The translations under genes and the position numbers were made by a program. From Gemmatimonadota bacterium (GTDB taxonomy: Bacteria > Gemmatimonadota > Gemmatimonadetes > Longimicrobiales > Gaopeijiaceae): DNA of 64,000 nt. Where the stretch lies: positions 55,904 to 119,903 of the forward strand of contig JAWKQN010000015.1 of the NCBI GenBank assembly GCA_041390125.1. The letters run 5' to 3'. Position 1 is the first letter of the stretch. Every line of letters starts with the position of its first letter. The notes under the pieces were generated by a model. It worked only from the letters and a program-made list of their open reading frames with translations. It had not been told where the DNA came from and made no database searches. This document shows, piece after piece, positions 60,742-64,000 of this stretch.

Positions 60742-61287
60742 TCAGGCCACGAAGGCGCGCCGCGCAGCGTCCCGGTGGAAGGCCCGCACCAGCTCCAACT
60801 GCTCGTCCGCGCGCGCTTCAGGTCGGGGAAGGTCGAACCCGGCGAGCTCCGGCCGGGCCGCCAGCGTGTGCTCCAGCGCGGCCCACAGCCGATGCTTCGC
60901 CGAGATGCCGGCCAGGAGACCTTCGGCTTCCAGCACGCGGCTCAACGGCGAGTACCCACGGAGTCGGCCATTGAGCTTCAGTTGGCCCAGAGGCAGCGCC
61001 AGCCGGGCCAGCACACGCTTCAGCCGACCCCCGTCCATGTCCAGCGCCTGGCGCACCGTGGCCAGCGTATCCTCGTCCTGCTCGATCTGCTCGGCGAGCC
61101 ACATCAGGCGCTCACCCCAGGAGCCGTCGCGGTTCTGACGCAGGACCCGGCGGGCGAGCGCCGCGCCGGCCGCCGCCCCGGCGAAGTGGTCGTCCAGGTA
61201 GATGCCCAGCAGCCTGCGCTCGACCCCCGGGATCGGGCCCTGGATCGGGATGGGAGGCGGATCCTGGATTGTGCGTTCGCCCTGCAT
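60742..61287 (-). CDS. Ferritin-like helical protein, unknown function
   Basis: A 181-residue protein that is almost all helical: L-L-G-I-Y-L-D-D-H-F-A-G-A-A-A-G-A-A-L and G-E-R-L-M-W-L-A-E-Q-I-E-Q-D-E-D-T-L resemble helices of a four-helix ferritin-like bundle, where E-x-x-x-x-D/E-x-x-H residues bind iron; a complete metal-ligand set is not obvious. The ATG at 61287 has GGAG eight bases upstream. It is divergent from the graspetide-like pair, with a shared 233-base promoter region, and so may be an accessory or immunity gene for that system or merely a neighbour. Confidence 0.6.
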   Translation of the reverse strand: MQGERTIQDPPPIPIQGPIPGVERRLLGIYLDDHFAGAAAGAALARRVLRQNRDGSWGERLMWLAEQIEQDEDTLATVRQALDMDGGRLKRVLARLALPLGQLKLNGRLRGYSPLSRVLEAEGLLAGISAKHRLWAALEHTLAARPELAGFDLPRPEARADEQLELVRAFHRDAARRAFVA

Positions 61288-61520
61288 GGATGGAGCTCCG
61301 TTGATTCGATTGCATCGACCGCTCCGCACCGGGACGAGCAAGGGAAGTGCCCGTCACACACGCGCGTCAGCGCAGCGCGTCTGCGCGGAGAGCGCCCGTG
61401 GGTTCGTGCAGGTCGCGACGCGCAGGAACACGAAGCGGATCTCGTGGTGACCAGTCGCGACGCGCGACGTCGCCATGTGCGATGGACAACGACCACTTCC
61501 CCCCGCAAGGAAGAGACGTC

Positions 61521-61793
61521 ATGCCAGAGACCGCACAGAAGGCGAAGAAGAAGTCGAACCTGGCCGAATATCTCGCGGCCCATCCGACCTTGAAGATCAT
61601 CGGGCAGCAGCCGGACCGGATCGAGCCGATGGACACGCCGGAGAAGCTGGAGATGTACAAGAAGCTGGTGGCCAACAGCCTCAGCAAGATCCCCTCGCTC
61701 GGATACCAGGAGCCGATCGGGAACGGCGAGACCGGGACGTTCAGCTACGTGGGGGACAAGCCGGTCATCGTCGACCACGACAGCGAGACCTGA
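61521..61793 (+). CDS. Candidate graspetide-like precursor peptide
   Basis: A 90-residue peptide. The first 20 residues are basic (A-Q-K-A-K-K-K-S-N), the middle is helical (N-L-A-E-Y-L-A-A-H-P and E-K-L-E-M-Y-K-K-L-V) and the C-terminal 29 residues are rich in the side chains used for ester or amide cross-links: Glu, Thr, Ser, Lys, Asp (G-Y-Q-E-P, G-N-G-E-T-G-T-F-S-Y and V-D-H-D-S-E-T). AAGGA lies about nine bases before the ATG at 61521; an upstream ATG at 61482 has no ribosome binding site. The ligase gene starts 11 bases later with its own GGAGG. There is no known microviridin or plesiocin core repeat, so it would be a new core type. The precursor role is inferred from its position and composition. 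Confidence 0.6.
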   Translation: MPETAQKAKKKSNLAEYLAAHPTLKIIGQQPDRIEPMDTPEKLEMYKKLVANSLSKIPSLGYQEPIGNGETGTFSYVGDKPVIVDHDSET

Positions 61794-61804
61794 GCGGAGG
61801 CCCG

Positions 61805-62773
61805 ATGCGCCACCAGATCGCGATCTTCACGCTGCGCGGCGACCTCCACGGACTCGTGGTGCAGGAGGCGCTGCGCAAGCGCGGCGTGACCTGCCACCTC
61901 GTGAACACCAACGACCTGCTGGCCCACGGCGGTCTGGTGTGGAGCGACGACGGGCTGGCCCGCCTGCGCTCCGACGAGGGCACGTGGTTCGAGGTCGCCG
62001 GGTTGGACGCGATCTGGTGGCGCCGGGCCCTCCAGGCCCAGATCCCACACCCCGGCGTCGAGGCGCCCGACGTGCTGCGCCTCGCCACGAGCGAATGGCG
62101 GAGCGCCTTGCTCGGTACGCTGCAGGCGAGCTTCCGGGGCGTCTGGGTCAACGACCCCGACGCGGGCCGCCGGGCCGAGCTCAAGGTCACGCAGCTCGCG
62201 GCGGCCCGGGCTGTGGGGCTGCGGGTGCCGCGCACGTTCGTGGGACAGGATCCGCAGGCGCTGCGGGCCTGGCGAGCACGCCACGGGCTCGATCGCATGG
62301 TGATCAAGAAGGTCCAGGGCACCATGGAGATCCCGCTCCTGACGGTGCCCATCGCGGCGGAGGACCTGGAGGACGACGCCTCCATCGGACTCTGTCCTGC
62401 CATCTATCAGGAGGAGGTCCCGGGTCGGCGCCACCTGCGCATCCACGTGTTCGGCGACCGTGTCCTGGCCGCCGAGCTGGAGAGCGACCGACTGGACTGG
62501 CGCCCGGACCTGCAGGTCCCCATGCGCGGCACCACGCTCGAGCCTGCCGAGATCCGCCGCCTGGTGGCGCTCAACCGCGTGCTCGGCCTGGAGATGTCCA
62601 TCATGGACGCCAAACGCACCGACGGCGGCGATCTCGTGTGGCTGGAGGCCAATCCCCAGGGCGCGTTCCTGTTCGCGGAGGCGCTTGCGGAAGTGGACGT
62701 CACGGGCGCGCTGTGCGATCTGCTGCTGGAGTGCGCCGGGCGGGGGCGGAGGGAGCTGCCGCGGAGCGCGTGA
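61805..62773 (+). CDS. MvdC/MvdD-type ATP-grasp peptide ligase
   Basis: A 322-residue ATP-grasp enzyme. N-terminal I-W-W-R-R at 70-74 matches the W-x-R-R motif of MvdC/MvdD and other graspetide ligases, and W-V-N-D-P-D-A-G-R-R-A-E-L-K (114-127) matches their W-I-N-P-P-E-A-x-x-R-A-E-N-K segment. ATP-binding elements are I-K-K-V-Q-G-T (Lys168-Lys169), Y-Q-E-E-V-P-G and L-R-I-H-V-F-G-D, D-W-R-P-D-L, and the metal strand W-L-E-A-N-P-Q-G with Glu281 and Asn283. Such enzymes join acidic side chains of a precursor peptide to Ser/Thr (ester) or Lys (amide). GGAGG at 61796-61800 precedes the ATG. The upstream 90-residue peptide is the likely substrate. Confidence 0.85.
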   Translation: MRHQIAIFTLRGDLHGLVVQEALRKRGVTCHLVNTNDLLAHGGLVWSDDGLARLRSDEGTWFEVAGLDAIWWRRALQAQIPHPGVEAPDVLRLATSEWRSALLGTLQASFRGVWVNDPDAGRRAELKVTQLAAARAVGLRVPRTFVGQDPQALRAWRARHGLDRMVIKKVQGTMEIPLLTVPIAAEDLEDDASIGLCPAIYQEEVPGRRHLRIHVFGDRVLAAELESDRLDWRPDLQVPMRGTTLEPAEIRRLVALNRVLGLEMSIMDAKRTDGGDLVWLEANPQGAFLFAEALAEVDVTGALCDLLLECAGRGRRELPRSA

Positions 62774-62800
62774 GGGCCGTCCCATCCGGACGCACGCGCC

Positions 62801-63097
62801 TCACACGTCGAATTCGCGCCCGTCCGAGATCGCGTCCAGCGCTCGCTGCAGCGCCCGTACCGCCTGATCCGCGTCCGGTCCTTCGGCCCGGATCCAGAGC
62901 GTCGTGCCTTCCGCCGCGCCCAGCAGCAGCACGTCCATGAGTGAGCGGGCATCCGCCTGCGTGCCGGTTTCCACGCACGTGAGGTCGATGCGGGACGCAA
63001 AACGGTTCGCGACCTGCACCAGCGTGTGACCCGGCCGGGCGTGTAGTCCCTGACGGATGCCCACATGCGCCACGCCCGTCACGATGCGATCCGTCAC
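62801..63097 (-). CDS. HPr-like phosphocarrier protein
   Basis: A 98-residue protein of the HPr family. The active-site motif G-L-H-A-R-P gives phospho-acceptor His19, and A-R-S-L-M-D-V-L gives the regulatory Ser52 region. In the PTS, HPr carries phosphate from enzyme I to sugar permeases or regulators; neither enzyme I nor IIA appears in this window. The GTG start overlaps the stop of the upstream membrane-anchored gene (GTGA), which places the two in one unit. Bacteria of this type often use HPr for regulation rather than sugar transport. Confidence 0.82.
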   Translation of the reverse strand: MTDRIVTGVAHVGIRQGLHARPGHTLVQVANRFASRIDLTCVETGTQADARSLMDVLLLGAAEGTTLWIRAEGPDADQAVRALQRALDAISDGREFDV

Positions 63098-63705
63098 GGG
63101 TGGGCGAGAACCGTCTGCATCCGCCGCTTGATGCCACCTACGATCTCGGGAAGCAGGCGGTCCACCGCGGCGTGCGCCGCCTCCAGCTCCGGGAGCGAAT
63201 CCCGGCAGCGCGACTGCAGCGCCGCCTGGGCCTCCGCAAGCGAAGCGGCCGTGTCCGGCCGCGTGATCCGGTGCAGAAGCACCTGCGCATCCTCGCACGC
63301 ATGCTTGAAGGCGTGCAGTTGGTCGAAGACGTCGTCGTCTACGAAGATGCGATACTTGAACAGGTTCTCCTGGAGCACGTGCAGCTCGGGCCCCAGCCGG
63401 CGGGGCGCCGGCGCCTGCGGATCCTGCACGCACTGCAGCGCGGCTGCGGCCCGACTGCGCACCCCGTCCCGAAGCCGGTACACCAGCTCCGCCATCTCCG
63501 GGTAGACCGCGCGCCGCGTCTCGAGCTGTTGCAGCTCCTCGTGCTTGGCCAGATCCAGCCGAGCCGTCTCGGTGGCCAGTGCCACCTGGAAGCGGTGGTC
63601 GATGGCTCTCGACAGCCAGCGCACGCTCAGGTACTGGAGCACGACGCCGAGCGCGCCCAACAGGGCGACGTCGGAGACGATGCGGATGATCAGGTCCCGG
63701 CCCAA
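63094..63705 (-). CDS. Membrane-anchored coiled-coil protein
   Basis: A 203-residue protein with one membrane helix at about 5-25 (IIRIVSDVALLGALGVVLQYL) followed by a long helical, charged region (ATETARLDLAKHEELQQLETRR and later AHAAVDRLLPEIVGGIKRRM). No family was recognised. The TTG at 63705 is preferred: GGAGG lies 7-8 bases upstream, and a longer in-frame extension to 63846 is Arg/Pro-rich. Its stop overlaps the HPr start. The pairing suggests the HPr-like protein may regulate or bind this membrane protein, which is inference. Confidence 0.6.
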   Translation of the reverse strand: MGRDLIIRIVSDVALLGALGVVLQYLSVRWLSRAIDHRFQVALATETARLDLAKHEELQQLETRRAVYPEMAELVYRLRDGVRSRAAAALQCVQDPQAPAPRRLGPELHVLQENLFKYRIFVDDDVFDQLHAFKHACEDAQVLLHRITRPDTAASLAEAQAALQSRCRDSLPELEAAHAAVDRLLPEIVGGIKRRMQTVLAHP

Positions 63706-64000
63706 GGTCGGTCCTCCGGGTAGCAGGTCGCGAGGAGCAGGGCGTTCGATGATGCCCGGCCGCCGGGCCCGCGGCAAGCTGCGTCTGCCGCCGACCACGG
63801 CACGCGGAACCCGGCCAGCGCCCGCCACATCCCCTGACGGAAGCACCGTATCCGCAACGACCTATGCGACGCCGACGCCAACCAAGCTGGGCACGTCCAA
63901 CCGGGTCGAGGCGGCCCGGCTGGCCCGCGAGAAGGGTTGGCTCCAGCCGGTCGCAGCGCCGCGAACGCGACTCCAGCTCTGGCGGCTGCCGTTCAGCGAC
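63706..64000. other. Right-edge region without an assigned gene
   Basis: No complete gene is assigned. The minus strand holds the leader of the membrane-anchored gene. A plus-strand frame open to the window end includes K-L-G-T-S-N-R-V-E-A-A-R-L-A-R-E-K-G-W, which recalls the end of a LuxR-type helix-turn-helix, but the preceding recognition-helix part is not present at normal spacing, so it cannot be called. The true start and identity would lie beyond the edge. Confidence 0.25.

Noticed and set aside
61482..61520. Earlier ATG at 61482 for the graspetide-like precursor
   Set aside because: No ribosome binding site precedes it, while AAGGA precedes the ATG at 61521.
61475..61804. Longer start for the ATP-grasp ligase in the frame from 61475
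   Set aside because: That frame would run through the precursor gene, and its upstream residues are low-complexity. The GGAGG-ATG at 61805 matches the ligase family start.
63841..64000. LuxR-type helix-turn-helix fragment at the right edge
   Set aside because: Only the last part (K-L-G-T-S-N-R-V-E-A-A) resembles the domain, and the preceding helix is missing at the normal spacing. The frame runs off the window and cannot be judged.

Overview
The window is about 70% G+C and densely coded on both strands, with short intergenic gaps and many ATGA/GTGA/TTGA overlaps. Lipoprotein signals, a TonB-dependent receptor, outer-membrane barrels, type IV pseudopilins and periplasmic c-type cytochromes show a diderm bacterium. 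The mix of orphan duplicated-type permeases, cyclase/TolB and TPR fusion proteins, N-acyl-D-amino-acid deacylase-type amidohydrolases and PQQ-dependent sugar dehydrogenase-like proteins resembles Gemmatimonadota. That assignment is inference; no rRNA, tRNA, CRISPR array, IS element or phage gene was found.

Layout. 0.2-3.1 kb: a four-gene type IV pseudopilin operon. 3.0-5.8 kb: a membrane protein, a small helical protein and a lipoprotein amidohydrolase that lacks its HxH motif. 6.0-9.7 kb: a trypsin-like protease with an extreme Lys/Glu-repeat tail, followed by two overlapping genes for an ATP-grasp partner and an ATP-grasp ligase. 9.8-14.7 kb: an M28 peptidase, a Pycsar-effector-like membrane protein overlapping a metallo-beta-lactamase-fold hydrolase, a START-like protein and an orphan PhoB-type regulator. 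14.7-20.9 kb: a TonB receptor with two downstream lipoproteins, and an OmpA-type lipoprotein. 21-31 kb: a serine hydrolase, a TPR membrane protein, a large Ig-like lipoprotein, an SDR, two PQQ-type sugar dehydrogenases and SerB. 31.8-44.2 kb: membrane and VOC proteins, a second deacylase, a DDAH-like amidinohydrolase, a cyclase-TolB fusion, a MacB-type permease, an imidazolonepropionase-like amidohydrolase and a NUDIX enzyme.

44.4-58.1 kb holds the clearest biochemical system: quinohemoprotein amine dehydrogenase (QHNDH) and its maturation machinery. The order is qhpA-qhpD-qhpC-qhpB-qhpF-qhpE, the order known from Paracoccus, with every junction except D-C overlapping or nearly so. All eight residues that form the thioether cross-links and the cysteine tryptophylquinone in the gamma subunit are present at exactly the known spacing. 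A sulfotransferase gene is translationally coupled to the end of the operon, and a probable qhpG flavoprotein lies 4 kb upstream, separated by a two-gene signalling unit and two envelope genes.

58.1-63.7 kb: a second MacB-type permease; a ferritin-like protein divergent from a graspetide (omega-ester/amide RiPP)-like pair, namely a 90-residue candidate precursor and an MvdC/MvdD-type ATP-grasp ligase; then HPr and a membrane-anchored partner. The two ATP-grasp loci and the radical-SAM-matured QHNDH give this window three separate peptide- or protein-modification systems. The two ATP-grasp loci are the best candidates for undescribed biology.
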